From NCBI RefSeq assembly GCF_039539485.1, contig NZ_BAABDF010000001.1, positions 62,001 to 126,000 on the forward strand: DNA of 64,000 nt. The letters run 5' to 3'. A program made the position numbers and the translations under genes. Position 1 is the stretch's first letter. The number at the start of each line of letters is the position of its first letter. The notes under the pieces were generated by a model. That model was given only the letters and a program-made list of their open reading frames with translations. It had not been told where the DNA came from and ran no database searches. The DNA comes from Celeribacter arenosi. Lineage in GTDB: Bacteria > Pseudomonadota > Alphaproteobacteria > Rhodobacterales > Rhodobacteraceae. Below, in pieces: positions 7,967 to 17,567 of the stretch.

Positions 7967-8356
7967 ATGAAACATCCCGTAGACGTCCATGTTGGGAAGC
8001 GGATCCGGCATCGCCGGTGGATGGTCGGAATGACCCAGCAGCAGCTTGCTGAGAGAGTTGGAATCAAGTTCCAGCAAATCCAGAAATATGAAACGGGTAT
8101 GAACCGTGTCTCTGCATCTCGCCTCTGGGATATCGCGGAATCTCTTGCTGTTCCTGTTGCCTACTTCTTCGAAGGTATGAGCGAAATGGCCGACAGTGAA
8201 ATGGATGCGGTTGCTTCCGACGTCGAAGCCCGCGCTCCTGTGGATATTCTCGCCGATAAGGAGGCGCTGGAATTGGTGCGCTCCTACTACGCAATTCCCG
8301 AGAACCAGCGCCGCCGCTTGTTCGAATTGGCCCGCGTCCTTTCCGACGTCGCCTGA
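7967..8356 (+). CDS. XRE-family helix-turn-helix regulator
   Basis: The 129-residue protein starts at the ATG at 7967 (ribosome site GAAGGAG) rather than at the earlier in-frame ATG. The HTH_3 domain covers about residues 8-66: VGKRIRHRRWMVGMTQQQLAERVGIKF, then QIQKYETGMNRVSASRLWDIA. It ends in a helical tail with LELVRSYYAIPENQRRRLFELARVLSD, a layout common to small alphaproteobacterial Cro/C1-type regulators. Target genes are unknown; the long AT-rich upstream region suggests its own regulated promoter. A terminator follows at 8384-8416. Confidence 0.9.
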   Translation: MKHPVDVHVGKRIRHRRWMVGMTQQQLAERVGIKFQQIQKYETGMNRVSASRLWDIAESLAVPVAYFFEGMSEMADSEMDAVASDVEARAPVDILADKEALELVRSYYAIPENQRRRLFELARVLSDVA

Positions 8357-8383
8357 CCCCAACGTTTTCGCACGCATTCTATG

Positions 8384-8416
8384 CCCTGACCCCTAGCGGG
8401 TCGGGGTTTCTTTTTG
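8384..8416 (+). terminator. Terminator of the XRE regulator gene
   Basis: CCCTGACCC (8384-8392) pairs with GGGTCGGGG (8398-8406) with one G-T wobble, followed by TTTCTTTTTG, 28 bases after the stop codon. Confidence 0.85.
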
Positions 8417-8485
8417 TCGACACGCAGGTTTCCTTGACCCTTGCCCATCGGGCGGCTAGGGCGAATGGAGACGCGAGGAGAGAAG

Positions 8486-9295
8486 ATGACTGCGAACATC
8501 CGCCCCGATGAATTGACCCGGAGCCTGATCGAGACAGCCCATGCTGCGGCGCAGGCCGCGCGGGACGAGACTTTGCGCAGTTTTCGCGGCAACGCGCTCG
8601 GGACGACTTCGAAACTCGCCGAAGGGTTCGACCCTGTAACGGTGGCCGATCGCGCCGCGGAAACGGCGATGCGGGCGGTGATTGAACGGCTGCGCCCCGA
8701 GGATGCCATTGTCGGCGAGGAGTTCGGCGCGAAAGATGGCACATCCGGCCTGACATGGGTGCTCGACCCGATTGATGGCACGCGCGCGTATATTTCAGGG
8801 ACCCCGACATGGGGCGTCTTGATCGGCCTGCGCGACGCCTCGCGTGTGTTGATGGGCATTATCGATCAGCCCTATATCGGCGAGCGTTTCTTTGGCGGGT
8901 TCGGAATTGCCGAGATGACGGGTCCGCATGGCTCCAAGGCATTGAAGTCTTCGACATGTCGCACGCTGGACGAGGCGATCATTTTCACAACCTTCCCCGA
9001 AATGGGCGGCGAGGCCGAGGCACGCGCTTTCGCGGACCTTTCGGCGCGGTGCAAATTGACCCGCTACGGCATGGATTGCTACGCCTACGCCCTTTTGGCG
9101 GCGGGCCATGTTGATCTGGTGGTCGAGGCCGGTCTGCAATCCTATGATGTCCTCGGACCGATTGGCGTGATCGAAGCGGCCGGTGGCATCGTCACCGACT
9201 GGCGTGGTGGTCCGGCCATGGAGGGCGGCCGCGTGATCGCGGCGGCGAACGCGACATTGCATAATGAGGCGCTGGCGATACTCTCCACGTATTAA
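8486..9295 (+). CDS. Inositol-monophosphatase family phosphatase (HisN-type histidinol-phosphatase likely)
   Basis: A 269-residue member of the Mg-dependent IMPase family. The motifs are FDPVTVADRAAE (49-60), the metal ligands VGEEFG (76-81), LDPIDGTR (93-100) and the late SYDVLGPIGVIEAAGG. In this family the closest alphaproteobacterial branch is HisN, which removes phosphate from histidinol phosphate. A broader inositol or sugar phosphatase role cannot be excluded. I use the ATG at 8486 because it follows GAGGAGAGAAG. The deaminase gene begins 17 bases later and is probably co-transcribed. Confidence 0.85.
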   Translation: MTANIRPDELTRSLIETAHAAAQAARDETLRSFRGNALGTTSKLAEGFDPVTVADRAAETAMRAVIERLRPEDAIVGEEFGAKDGTSGLTWVLDPIDGTRAYISGTPTWGVLIGLRDASRVLMGIIDQPYIGERFFGGFGIAEMTGPHGSKALKSSTCRTLDEAIIFTTFPEMGGEAEARAFADLSARCKLTRYGMDCYAYALLAAGHVDLVVEAGLQSYDVLGPIGVIEAAGGIVTDWRGGPAMEGGRVIAAANATLHNEALAILSTY

Positions 9296-9312
9296 CGTTC
9301 GAGGAGCGGCCA

Positions 9313-10653
9313 ATGCATTCCTGCTTTCTGATCCGCAATGCCCGCGCCGTCCTGACGATGGACGATACGCGACGTGAAATTGTCGGTGGCGACGTATTGG
9401 TGCGCGACGGGGTGATCGTCGGTGTCGGGCAGGGGCTCTACGACGATGACGCGCAAATCGTGGATGGTCGCAATCGTATCGTCACGCCGGGTTTGGTGAA
9501 TACGCACCACCATTTGTACCAAACGCTGACCCGCGCGGTGCCGGGCGCACAGGACGCGCTATTGTTCGGCTGGTTAAAGACGCTCTACCCGATCTGGGCC
9601 CGTTTCACGCCAGAGCACATGCGGGTATCCGCGCTCGTTGGTTTGGCGGAGTTGGCGCTATCAGGCTGTTCGATGACCTCCGATCACCTCTATCTCTATC
9701 CCAACGGTTCGCGGTTGGATGACACGATTGATGCGGCCCGGTTGATCGGCGTTCGCCTGCACGCGACGCGTGGGTCGATGAGCATTGGTGAGTCGGCAGG
9801 TGGTTTGCCGCCCGATAGTCTTGTCGAGCGCGAGGCGGATATTCTCAATGACTGCATCCGCGTCATTGATGCGTTTCATGATCCCGAACCGGGGGCGATG
9901 ATCCGCGTCGGCGTCGCGCCCTGTTCGCCGTTTTCCGTCAGTCGCGAGTTGATGCGGGATGCAGCCATTCTGGCGCGCGACAAAGACGTGATGATGCATA
10001 CGCATTTGGCCGAGAACGATGAGGATATCGCCTATAGCCTCGAAAAATTCGGCTGCAGGCCGGGGCAATATGCAGAAGACCTCGGGTGGACCGGATCCGA
10101 TGTCTGGCACGCCCATTGCGTCAAACTCGACGGGCGCGAAATCGATCTTTTCGCGCGCAGCGGCACCGGCGTGGCACATTGCCCCTGTTCGAATTGTCGC
10201 CTCGGGTCGGGCATCGCGCCGGTGCGCAACATGCGCGATTGCGGTGTGCGGGTTGGCCTCGGTGTCGATGGCTCGGCGTCCAATGATGCGGGTAATCTCA
10301 TGGCAGAGGCGCGCATGGGAATGTTGCTGCAGCGGGTGAGCGGCGGGGCGGACAAAATGAGTGCCCGCGAAATGCTCGAAATCGCGACGCGCGGTGGTGC
10401 CGAAGTTCTGGGTCGTGATGATTTGGGCCAGATCGCGGTTGGAAAGCGGGCGGACATCGCGCTGTGGGATGTTTCTGACATCGAAAGCGCGGGGAGCTGG
10501 GATCCAGCGGCGCTATTGCTCGCAGGTCCGATGCAGGTGCGGGACCTGTTCGTGGAAGGCCGTCATGTCGTGTCGGGTGGATGGCTGTGCACCGCCGATC
10601 TGCCGGCCATTCTGGCTCACCAGTCGCGGTTGGTGTCGGGGTTGATGGAGTAG
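9313..10653 (+). CDS. 8-oxoguanine deaminase-type amidohydrolase
   Basis: The 446-residue amidohydrolase has the metal-binding motif VNTHHHLYQ (His65 and His67), the DVMMHTHLAEND strand (third His), WHAHCVKLD and the GLGVDGSASND loop with the metal-ligating Asp. The CPCSN segment after GTGVAH is characteristic of the TrzN/8-oxoguanine deaminase branch. Such enzymes convert 8-oxoguanine to uric acid; chlorohydrolase and guanine deaminase relatives share the fold. It is likely co-transcribed with the upstream phosphatase. A second purine deaminase, convergent at 11347-12639, suggests a local purine-catabolic context. Confidence 0.82.
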   Translation: MHSCFLIRNARAVLTMDDTRREIVGGDVLVRDGVIVGVGQGLYDDDAQIVDGRNRIVTPGLVNTHHHLYQTLTRAVPGAQDALLFGWLKTLYPIWARFTPEHMRVSALVGLAELALSGCSMTSDHLYLYPNGSRLDDTIDAARLIGVRLHATRGSMSIGESAGGLPPDSLVEREADILNDCIRVIDAFHDPEPGAMIRVGVAPCSPFSVSRELMRDAAILARDKDVMMHTHLAENDEDIAYSLEKFGCRPGQYAEDLGWTGSDVWHAHCVKLDGREIDLFARSGTGVAHCPCSNCRLGSGIAPVRNMRDCGVRVGLGVDGSASNDAGNLMAEARMGMLLQRVSGGADKMSAREMLEIATRGGAEVLGRDDLGQIAVGKRADIALWDVSDIESAGSWDPAALLLAGPMQVRDLFVEGRHVVSGGWLCTADLPAILAHQSRLVSGLME

Positions 10654-10842
10654 GCGGGGCGGTAATGGGTGCCGTGGCGGCGGTTGAAACTGCGGCACTT
10701 GGTCAATGGACACACTCCCTTAAAGCTTTAATGACATGGATGATGATGGCGGCCATTCGTGCACTCTTTGCCCGTTTTGCGCCGCGATATCGCCCGTTTT
10801 TGCGCGTATCGCATGTGGGTGCGGCAATGAAAGGTGACGGAA

Positions 10843-11340
10843 ATGGGTTTTATGCGATTTGTGGTGACAGCTCTGGTGATGACGGCGGGATTGATCGCTG
10901 TCCCTTCTCAGGCGGGCGTGCGCGCTCTGCCCGAAGCAACGGTTCAGATTGCCGTCTCCAATAAATCCCAAGCCGGAAAAGACGTCTCGGATCTCATCAA
11001 TGCCTATCGGAAGTCAAAAGGCCTATCGCCCCTCAATCTGAACGCAAAGCTGTCGAAAGCCGCGCAAAAGCACGCCGATGATATGATCCGGCGCGGATAT
11101 TTTGCGCATGTCTCGCCATCCGGTTCCAAACCGCTCGCACGGGTGCGTAAGGCGGGGTACAAAGGCTGTCTTGTGGCCGAAAACCTGTCCTACAGCTGGA
11201 AAACCGTGGATATTGCGGTTGCGGAGTGGATGAAGTCATCCGGTCATCGCACCAATATCATGCATCCGCGGTTTCGCGATGTCGGTGTCGGGATCGGCCC
11301 CAATAATCTCATCGTGGCGGTGTTTGCAAAACCCTGCTGA
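10843..11340 (+). CDS. Secreted CAP-domain (SCP/PR1-like) protein
   Basis: The 165-residue product begins with a signal peptide (MRFVVTALVMTAGLIAVPSQA, cut near the Ala). A CAP domain follows: VSDLINAYRKSKGLSPL, the histidines of QKHADDMIRRGYFAH, AENLSYSW, and SGHRTNIMHPRFRDVG. Two cysteines (GCLVAEN and the C-terminal KPC) may form a disulfide. Bacterial CAP proteins are secreted and of uncertain activity; proposed roles include wall binding and lipid binding. The ATG at 10843 follows AAAGGTG; 10852 is a possible alternative. It sits between two purine deaminases with no evident functional link. Confidence 0.85.
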   Translation: MGFMRFVVTALVMTAGLIAVPSQAGVRALPEATVQIAVSNKSQAGKDVSDLINAYRKSKGLSPLNLNAKLSKAAQKHADDMIRRGYFAHVSPSGSKPLARVRKAGYKGCLVAENLSYSWKTVDIAVAEWMKSSGHRTNIMHPRFRDVGVGIGPNNLIVAVFAKPC

Positions 11341-11346
11341 TCTCGC

Positions 11347-12639
11347 CTATTGCGCGACACGGGCCCCCATCACATATGTCGCCGCGATCGCGCGGTCATC
11401 GCCCATCATCAGGGTTGGAAAGACCTCTTCCCAAATTGTCTCCGCGCGAATTGCGCGCTGCGAAATCGCCTCGGTCGAAGCGAGGTCGAGTACGCATAAA
11501 TCCGCCTCCATCCCGACTGCAATATCGCCGATTTGATGGTCGAGGTGCAGCGCGTGCGCCGATCCTTTGGTCGCCAGCCATAGAAGCTGCGCAGGATGAA
11601 GCACGGTTCCCGATAGCTGCCCGATTTCGTAGGCCGCGGCCATGGTGCGTACCATCGAAAACGATGACCCTCCGCCTGTGTCCGTGGCCAACCCGACCCG
11701 CAGGGATTCCGCCTTTCGCGCGCCCATGTCGAACAGCCCCGAGCCGATGAAGGTATTCGACGTGGGGCAGTGGATCAGCGAGCAATCCATCGCCTGAAGG
11801 TGATCGATCTCGCGTTGTTCGAGATGGATCGCATGGCCGAACAGCGCCCCTTCGCGCACCAGCCCATGTGCCTCGTAGGTATCCAGATAGTCCCGCGCCG
11901 TAGGGTAAAGCCCTTTGACCCATGCGATTTCGTCGGTCTGCTCGCTCAGATGCGTTTGCATCAGGCAGGTCGGGTTTTCGGCCCAGAGTTTGCCAAGCGC
12001 GTCGAGTTGTTCGGGCGTTGATGTAGGGGAAAAGCGCGGTGTGATCGCATAGGTCGCACGGCCCGTTCCGTGCCAGCGCGCGATGAGTGACTTGCTGTCG
12101 TCATAGGCCCCCTGCGCCGTGTCCCGCAGGTTGTCGGGGGCCGTGTCGCGATCCATGCAGGTTTTTCCTGCAACGATGCGCATACCGCGGGCCGCGGCAG
12201 CCTCGAACAGCGCGTCCACAGAGGTAGGGTGAATCGTGCAGAAACTCGATACCGTTGTGGTGCCATTGGCCAGCAATAGATCGAGATAGCGCGCCGCGAT
12301 TGTCGCGGCATATTCCGGATCGCCAAACTTTGCCTCTTCGGGAAATGTGTAAGTGTTGAGCCAGTCGATCAGGCGTTTGCCCCATGACGCGATGATGCCT
12401 GTCTGGGGGTAATGCGCGTGGGCGTCGACAAATCCCGGCACAATCAACGAGGGACCATGGTCGTGAAAAATTGCGTCGGGATGTCGACGCCGCAGGTGTT
12501 CACGTTCCGAGACCGCAGCAATCACCCCGTCACGCACGAGAATGGCCCCGTCACGATGCACGTGCACGGCTTCCTCGGCGGGAATCTGGAAAGGATCGCC
12601 GTTGAAGGTGACGATCTGTCCGGCGATCAGGGTATCCAT
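11347..12639 (-). CDS. guaD: Guanine deaminase
   Basis: This 430-residue amidohydrolase converts guanine to xanthine and ammonia. Motifs match the GuaD family: FVDAHAHYPQTGIIASWG (first metal histidines), LMQTHLSEQTDE, FGHAIHLEQRE, IHCPTSNTFIGSG and ATDTGGGSSFSM with the metal Asp. The length is usual for bacterial GuaD (about 430-440). It is convergent with the CAP gene, and its stop codon lies six bases beyond the CAP stop. Together with the 8-oxoguanine-type deaminase nearby it points to salvage or catabolism of normal and oxidised guanine. Confidence 0.93.
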   Translation of the reverse strand: MDTLIAGQIVTFNGDPFQIPAEEAVHVHRDGAILVRDGVIAAVSEREHLRRRHPDAIFHDHGPSLIVPGFVDAHAHYPQTGIIASWGKRLIDWLNTYTFPEEAKFGDPEYAATIAARYLDLLLANGTTTVSSFCTIHPTSVDALFEAAAARGMRIVAGKTCMDRDTAPDNLRDTAQGAYDDSKSLIARWHGTGRATYAITPRFSPTSTPEQLDALGKLWAENPTCLMQTHLSEQTDEIAWVKGLYPTARDYLDTYEAHGLVREGALFGHAIHLEQREIDHLQAMDCSLIHCPTSNTFIGSGLFDMGARKAESLRVGLATDTGGGSSFSMVRTMAAAYEIGQLSGTVLHPAQLLWLATKGSAHALHLDHQIGDIAVGMEADLCVLDLASTEAISQRAIRAETIWEEVFPTLMMGDDRAIAATYVMGARVAQ

Positions 12640-12769
12640 GGCGCTTGGGCTCCGCTGGCGACAATTTGGAGAGAGACTAGTTGCCGGAAAGGTAATGGTA
12701 AATCAATCTTGCCTCTGTTTCTCGTAGCGAAGACGTTTTAAGGTCCGCTCAAAAGTGGAAAAAAGACAC

Positions 12770-14161
12770 ATGGTCGAAGAAATCACTGATCTCGAAGAGC
12801 TAAAGGACGATGAGGACGAGGGCTATACGCTAAGTCCGAGACGTTTGTCCGCGATCCTCTTTGCGGTGGATCGCGAAGACCGCGATGCCTTGATGGCGGA
12901 GATGGAGCCGCTCCATGCCGCAGACATCGCTGACCTTCTCGAACAGATCAATTCTTATGACCGTCGACGTCTGATCCTGCTGTACGGCGAGGATTTCGAC
13001 GGTGAAATCCTGACCGAACTTGACGACAGTATCCGCGAAGAAGTCATTGCTGTCCTCAACCCGCACGTCCTCGCCGAAGCTGTGCGTGAGCTTGAATCCG
13101 ATGACGTTGTGGACCTCGTCGAAGACCTCGAACAAGAGGCCCAGCAGGCCATTCTTGGCACGCTTGAGGATGCCGACCGGATCGCCGTCGAACAGTCTCT
13201 GTCCTATCCCGAATTCTCCGCCGGCCGTCTCATGCAGCGTGAAGTTGTCATGGGGCCGGAACATTGGACCGTGGGGCAGGCCATTGATTACATGCGTGAA
13301 AGTCAGGATTTGCCCGACGACTTTTACCACATGGTTCTGGTGAACCCCAAGATGCACCCGATCGGCCATGTCACCTTGGGCAGGATCCTCGGTGCGCCGC
13401 GCGGCACCCGGTTGACCGATCTGGTGGAGGAAGAATTCCGCACTTTCGAGGTTCTGGAAAGCGAAACCGACGTCGCCTATGCGTTCAACCAGTACCACAT
13501 GATTTCCGCGCCGGTTGTCGACGCCGATGGGCGGTTGATCGGTGTGATCACCATCGATGATGCGATGAACGTGCTCGATGAAGAGCACGAAGAAGACATC
13601 ATGCGCCTCGCCGGTGTTGGCGAAGGCTCGCTGGCCGACCGCGTGGTCGATACCGTTCGCCAGCGCATTCCATGGCTGGCGGTGAACTTGGTCACGGCGA
13701 TCCTCGCCTCCCTCGTCATTGCCCAGTTCGAAGCAACCATTTCTCAGTTCGTCGCCCTCGCCGTGTTGATGCCGATCGTGGCGTCGATGGGCGGCAACGC
13801 AGGCACTCAGTCCCTGACCGTCGCCGTACGCGCAATTGCAACGCGCGACCTTACCGGCGCGAACGTGTTTCGCGTTATCCGACGCGAAGTGCTCGTCGGG
13901 CTCGTAAATGGCATCGTTTTTGCGGTGGTGATGGGGGTCGTCGGGATACTCTGGTTCGGCTCGCCTGCCTTGGGCGGGGTGATTGCCGCCGCGATGGTGA
14001 TCAACCTCGTCATTGCGGGGCTCGCCGGGATCGGCATTCCCGTAGTGTTGGAACGGATGGGGGTGGACCCCGCGCTCGCGTCCGGCGCCTTTGTGACGAC
14101 GGTGACCGATGTGGTCGGCTTCTTCGCCTTCCTCGGGCTCGCAGCGACTGTGCTTCTGTGA
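12770..14161 (+). CDS. mgtE: Magnesium transporter MgtE
   Basis: The 463-residue protein has the acidic MgtE N-domain (about residues 20-125, MEPLHAADIADLLEQ), a tandem CBS region (about 130-255) and five transmembrane helices. The family signature LMPIVASMGGNAGTQS lies near residue 335. MgtE is a cytoplasmic-magnesium-gated channel in the inner membrane. I chose the ATG at 12770; the in-frame GTG five codons upstream is possible. Its stop codon overlaps the GTG start of the folate gene (GTGA), implying translational coupling. No obvious magnesium riboswitch fits in the short 130-bp leader. Confidence 0.94.
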   Translation: MVEEITDLEELKDDEDEGYTLSPRRLSAILFAVDREDRDALMAEMEPLHAADIADLLEQINSYDRRRLILLYGEDFDGEILTELDDSIREEVIAVLNPHVLAEAVRELESDDVVDLVEDLEQEAQQAILGTLEDADRIAVEQSLSYPEFSAGRLMQREVVMGPEHWTVGQAIDYMRESQDLPDDFYHMVLVNPKMHPIGHVTLGRILGAPRGTRLTDLVEEEFRTFEVLESETDVAYAFNQYHMISAPVVDADGRLIGVITIDDAMNVLDEEHEEDIMRLAGVGEGSLADRVVDTVRQRIPWLAVNLVTAILASLVIAQFEATISQFVALAVLMPIVASMGGNAGTQSLTVAVRAIATRDLTGANVFRVIRREVLVGLVNGIVFAVVMGVVGILWFGSPALGGVIAAAMVINLVIAGLAGIGIPVVLERMGVDPALASGAFVTTVTDVVGFFAFLGLAATVLL

Positions 14162-14724
14162 GTATAGAAATCGACCTCAAAGCCATTGCGCGCAAAAAGG
14201 CGCGGCGTCTGCGGGCGCGGGCCCATTCGGATGGTGTCGTGGCCGCCCATAGCGCATCACGTTTGCTCATGGGGTTCCTCAAGCCCTATGAGGGCCGTGT
14301 GATTGCCGGTTACATGCCGATTGGATCGGAGATCGACCCGATCCCGGCCATGACGCGCATGTCGCTGACGGGGCCGGTTGCGGTGCCGGTGGTGGTTGAG
14401 GAAAACCAACCGCTCCGGTTTGATCGGTGGCGGCCAAACAGCAAATTCAGCGAAGGTGCCTATGGCATTCCGGTTCCTGCCGTGTCCGAGCCGTTGGTCC
14501 CCGACGTGATCATTGTTCCGGTTCTCGCCTTTGACCGGTTGGGTCACCGGCTGGGATACGGGGGCGGGTATTACGATCGCACGCTCGCCCAGTTGCGCGC
14601 GGAGCGGGACGTGTTTGCGGTGGGGTTGGCCTATGCGGAACAGGAGTTGGGCGGGTTGCCGATCGAGCCCACCGATGCATCCCTCGATGCGATTGTAACC
14701 CAGAGTGAAGTGCTATTCTTTTAA
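14158..14724 (+). CDS. 5-formyltetrahydrofolate cyclo-ligase
   Basis: The 188-residue product starts at a GTG inside the mgtE stop (GTGA overlap); the much longer in-frame ORF upstream is mgtE shadow. It matches the 5-FCL family: basic N-terminal KKARRLRARAHSD, the GYMPIGSEIDP strand, RLGYGGGYYDRTL (the ATP/phosphate loop) and the FAVGLAYAEQ strand. The enzyme converts 5-formyl-THF to 5,10-methenyl-THF with ATP. In many alphaproteobacteria it lies near ssrS and cell-cycle genes; here it is coupled to mgtE instead. Confidence 0.93.
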   Translation: MSIEIDLKAIARKKARRLRARAHSDGVVAAHSASRLLMGFLKPYEGRVIAGYMPIGSEIDPIPAMTRMSLTGPVAVPVVVEENQPLRFDRWRPNSKFSEGAYGIPVPAVSEPLVPDVIIVPVLAFDRLGHRLGYGGGYYDRTLAQLRAERDVFAVGLAYAEQELGGLPIEPTDASLDAIVTQSEVLFF

Positions 14725-14781
14725 GGTCGGTCATCCGCGTCAGGGCGGCCAATTCAGAGCGGTGAGCGTAAGGCGAATTTG

Positions 14782-15594
14782 ATGAAAACACTATTTTTGG
14801 GTGACATTGTCGGAAGTTCCGGCCGCGATGCGGTAACGCAACGGCTACCTGCGTTGCGCGAGCAATGGGGTCTCGATTTTGTCGTGGTGAATGGTGAAAA
14901 TGCGACCAACGGGATGGGGTTGTCAGGCGAGCATGCAAAGCTGCTTTTGGAGGCGGGCGTCGATTGTCTGACGCTTGGCGACCATGCCTTTGACCAAAAG
15001 GATATGATGCAGTTCTGCGAAACCGAGACACGCATCATCCGACCGATCAATTTCGCCAAGGTCGCACCGGGTCGTGGCGTGCGTATTTTCGAGGACCGCC
15101 GCGGCCGCCGTATTCTTGTCGCGCAGGTGCTGGGACAAGTGTTCATGAAGCGCCCTTTTGATGATCCGTTTTCGGCGCTGGATCAGGTCTTTACCAACCA
15201 CAAACTTGGCGGGTCCGTTCAGGCGATCCTCGTGGATGTTCATTGCGAAGCGACAAGTGAAAAGATGGCGATGGGCCATTTCTGCGATGGAAAGGCCAGC
15301 ATCGTGGTGGGGACACACACCCATGTCTGTACAGGAGATGCGCAAATTCTGCCTGCGGGCACCGCCTATCTCACGGACGCAGGCATGTGTGGCGACTACA
15401 ATTCGGTGATTGGCATGGACAAGGCAGAGCCGCTGCGCCGTTTCGTCACCGGCATGGCAAAGGGACGTTTTTCGCCCGCAAAAGGCGAGGCCACTTTGTC
15501 TGGTCTCTATGTGGAAACCGACGACCGCACCGGTAAAGCGACCCGTGTCGTGGCTATTCGCGAAGGGGGCCGTCTGGCCCAGAGCACACCCTGA
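14782..15594 (+). CDS. YmdB-like metallophosphoesterase (TIGR00282 family)
   Basis: A 270-residue protein with the family metal-binding motifs FLGDIVGSSGRDAV, VVNGENATNGMGL, LGDHAFDQK, VDVHCEATSEK and VGTHTHVCTGD. B. subtilis YmdB, the best-studied relative, is a 2',3'-cAMP phosphodiesterase that affects biofilm and RNA turnover. In proteobacteria the physiological substrate is open. ATG 14782 is directly preceded by a TTG codon. It follows the cyclo-ligase gene by 57 bases and may share its transcript. Confidence 0.93.
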   Translation: MKTLFLGDIVGSSGRDAVTQRLPALREQWGLDFVVVNGENATNGMGLSGEHAKLLLEAGVDCLTLGDHAFDQKDMMQFCETETRIIRPINFAKVAPGRGVRIFEDRRGRRILVAQVLGQVFMKRPFDDPFSALDQVFTNHKLGGSVQAILVDVHCEATSEKMAMGHFCDGKASIVVGTHTHVCTGDAQILPAGTAYLTDAGMCGDYNSVIGMDKAEPLRRFVTGMAKGRFSPAKGEATLSGLYVETDDRTGKATRVVAIREGGRLAQSTP

Positions 15595-15711
15595 CCAATA
15601 TTGCAGGACGCAACCCATGGCTGAGGTCGATTTTTCATTGTCTATTCATGCTTGTGGTGGGCCCGTCCATACGGGATATTGACCCCTTAGAGGCGGCAAA
15701 CGCGAGGCGCG

Positions 15712-17493
15712 ATGCAATTCCTTTCTCTTGATCCGACGGCACAGGCAATCGTCGCGCTGATCGTGGTCGGTGTCATGTTCGTCCTGTTCATTCGGGAAAT
15801 CTTCCCCACCGAGGTCGTCGGCATTGCTGGTGCAGCAATGATGATCGTGACGGGTATTCTGCCTTACGAAAAAGGTCTCGCGGTTCTCTCAAACCCGGCG
15901 CCATGGACCATCGCCGCGATGTTCATCGTGATGGGGGCTTTGGTGCGCACGGGGGCTCTGGAATGGTTCACGCGCAAGGCCGGGAGTTACGCTGAAACCC
16001 ACCCGTCGCTCGCGATCGCGCTCTTGTTGCTGGTGGTGATTGTGCTCTCCGCCTTTGTAGCCAATACGCCCGTCGTGGTGGTGATGATTCCGGTGTTTAT
16101 CCAGCTGTCCCATAAACTCGGCATCACCCCATCTAAGCTACTGATTCCCTTGTCCTATGCGGCGATCATGGGGGGCGTTATTACGCTGGTCGGCACCTCG
16201 ACGAACCTGTTGGTGGATGGCGTCGCGCGGGCGAACGGATTGGCACCTTTCGGTATTTTCGAAGTGTCCATTCTCGGGATCGCTATTGCCGCATGGGGGC
16301 TGTTCTATCTCTATTTCATCGGGCGGCATCTGCTGCCTGAACGCGATAGTCTCGCGGCGATGCTGTCGTCGAACCGCTCCAAAATGAAGTTCTTTACCGA
16401 GGCCGTGATACCGCCCGACAGCAACCTGATTGGCCGCGAAGCGACCGGTGTGCAGCTTTTCAAACGCGAAGGTGTGCGCCTGATCGACGTGATCCGCGGG
16501 GACACGTCTTACCGCGATGAGCTTCAGGGGCTTCAGCTGCAGGTCGGTGACCGTGTCGTCCTGCGCTCGCAGATTTCGGAGCTTCTGAGTTTGCAGCGCG
16601 ACAAATCCCTCAAGCGCGTGGATCAGGTGTCGGCGGTGGAAACCACCACGATGGAGGTGTTGATCACGCCGGGGTGCAAAATGGTCGGGCGCTCGCTCGG
16701 CTCCATGCGTCTGCGCCGCCGCTATGGTGTCTATGTGCTCGCTGTGCACCGGCGTAACCAGAACGTTGGCAACAAGATCCGCGATCTCGTTGTGCGGGTG
16801 GGCGATACGTTGCTTCTCGAAGGGTCGCAGGCCGATATTCAACGCCTCGCAAACGATATGGACATGGGGGATGTGTCCAAACCGACCGAACGCGCCTACC
16901 ACCGCAGCCACGCGCCAATTGCCATCATTGCCATGCTTTCCATCGTGATTCTTGCCGCTATGGGTGTTGCGCCTATTCTGATGCTCTCCGTGGTCGCGGT
17001 TGCTATCGTTCTGGTCACCCGCTGCATTGACGCCGATGAAGCGTTTTCCTTTGTCGATGGTCGATTGCTGGCCCTGATTTTCTCGATGCTTACGATTGGT
17101 GCCGCGCTAGAATCTTCAGGCGCCGTGCAGTTGATCGTCGATCAGATTACGCCTTTGCTAGATGGGTTGCCGGTGTTCTTTGTGGTCTGGTCGATCTACC
17201 TTCTGACTTCGCTTCTCACCGAAATGGTGTCGAACAACGCGGTTGCGGTTGTGGTGACGCCAATCGCCATCGGGTTGGGTCAACAGATGGGTCTCGATCC
17301 ACGTGGATTGGTGGTCGCGGTGATGATTGCGGCGTCGTGTTCCTTTGCCACGCCGATCGGCTATCAGACCAACACGATGGTCTATGGGCCCGGTGGCTAC
17401 AAGTTCACCGACTACATGAAGGTCGGCATTCCGATGAACATAACCGTGGGATTGCTGGCGTCGCTTCTCATCCCCTATCTGTGGCCGATGTAA
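15712..17493 (+). CDS. SLC13/DASS-type permease with two central TrkA-C domains
   Basis: The 593-residue membrane protein has an N-terminal half of about five to six hydrophobic helices (residues 10-205) including SAFVANTPVVVVMIPVF. Two soluble RCK_C/TrkA_C domains follow (about 220-300 and 305-385), then a second membrane half with TEMVSNNAVAVVVTPIAIG and SCSFATPIGYQTN. This is the anion-symporter arrangement of divalent-anion:Na+ family members (sulfate, dicarboxylate, citrate). The transported anion cannot be deduced. It stands alone before yebC. Confidence 0.9.
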   Translation: MQFLSLDPTAQAIVALIVVGVMFVLFIREIFPTEVVGIAGAAMMIVTGILPYEKGLAVLSNPAPWTIAAMFIVMGALVRTGALEWFTRKAGSYAETHPSLAIALLLLVVIVLSAFVANTPVVVVMIPVFIQLSHKLGITPSKLLIPLSYAAIMGGVITLVGTSTNLLVDGVARANGLAPFGIFEVSILGIAIAAWGLFYLYFIGRHLLPERDSLAAMLSSNRSKMKFFTEAVIPPDSNLIGREATGVQLFKREGVRLIDVIRGDTSYRDELQGLQLQVGDRVVLRSQISELLSLQRDKSLKRVDQVSAVETTTMEVLITPGCKMVGRSLGSMRLRRRYGVYVLAVHRRNQNVGNKIRDLVVRVGDTLLLEGSQADIQRLANDMDMGDVSKPTERAYHRSHAPIAIIAMLSIVILAAMGVAPILMLSVVAVAIVLVTRCIDADEAFSFVDGRLLALIFSMLTIGAALESSGAVQLIVDQITPLLDGLPVFFVVWSIYLLTSLLTEMVSNNAVAVVVTPIAIGLGQQMGLDPRGLVVAVMIAASCSFATPIGYQTNTMVYGPGGYKFTDYMKVGIPMNITVGLLASLLIPYLWPM

Positions 17494-17567
17494 GGGCGGT
17501 CTTGCAGGCCCAATGTGCTATCGCCTATAGAGGCAAAAAGCCGAGAAATCTATGACCGGAGGACCTC

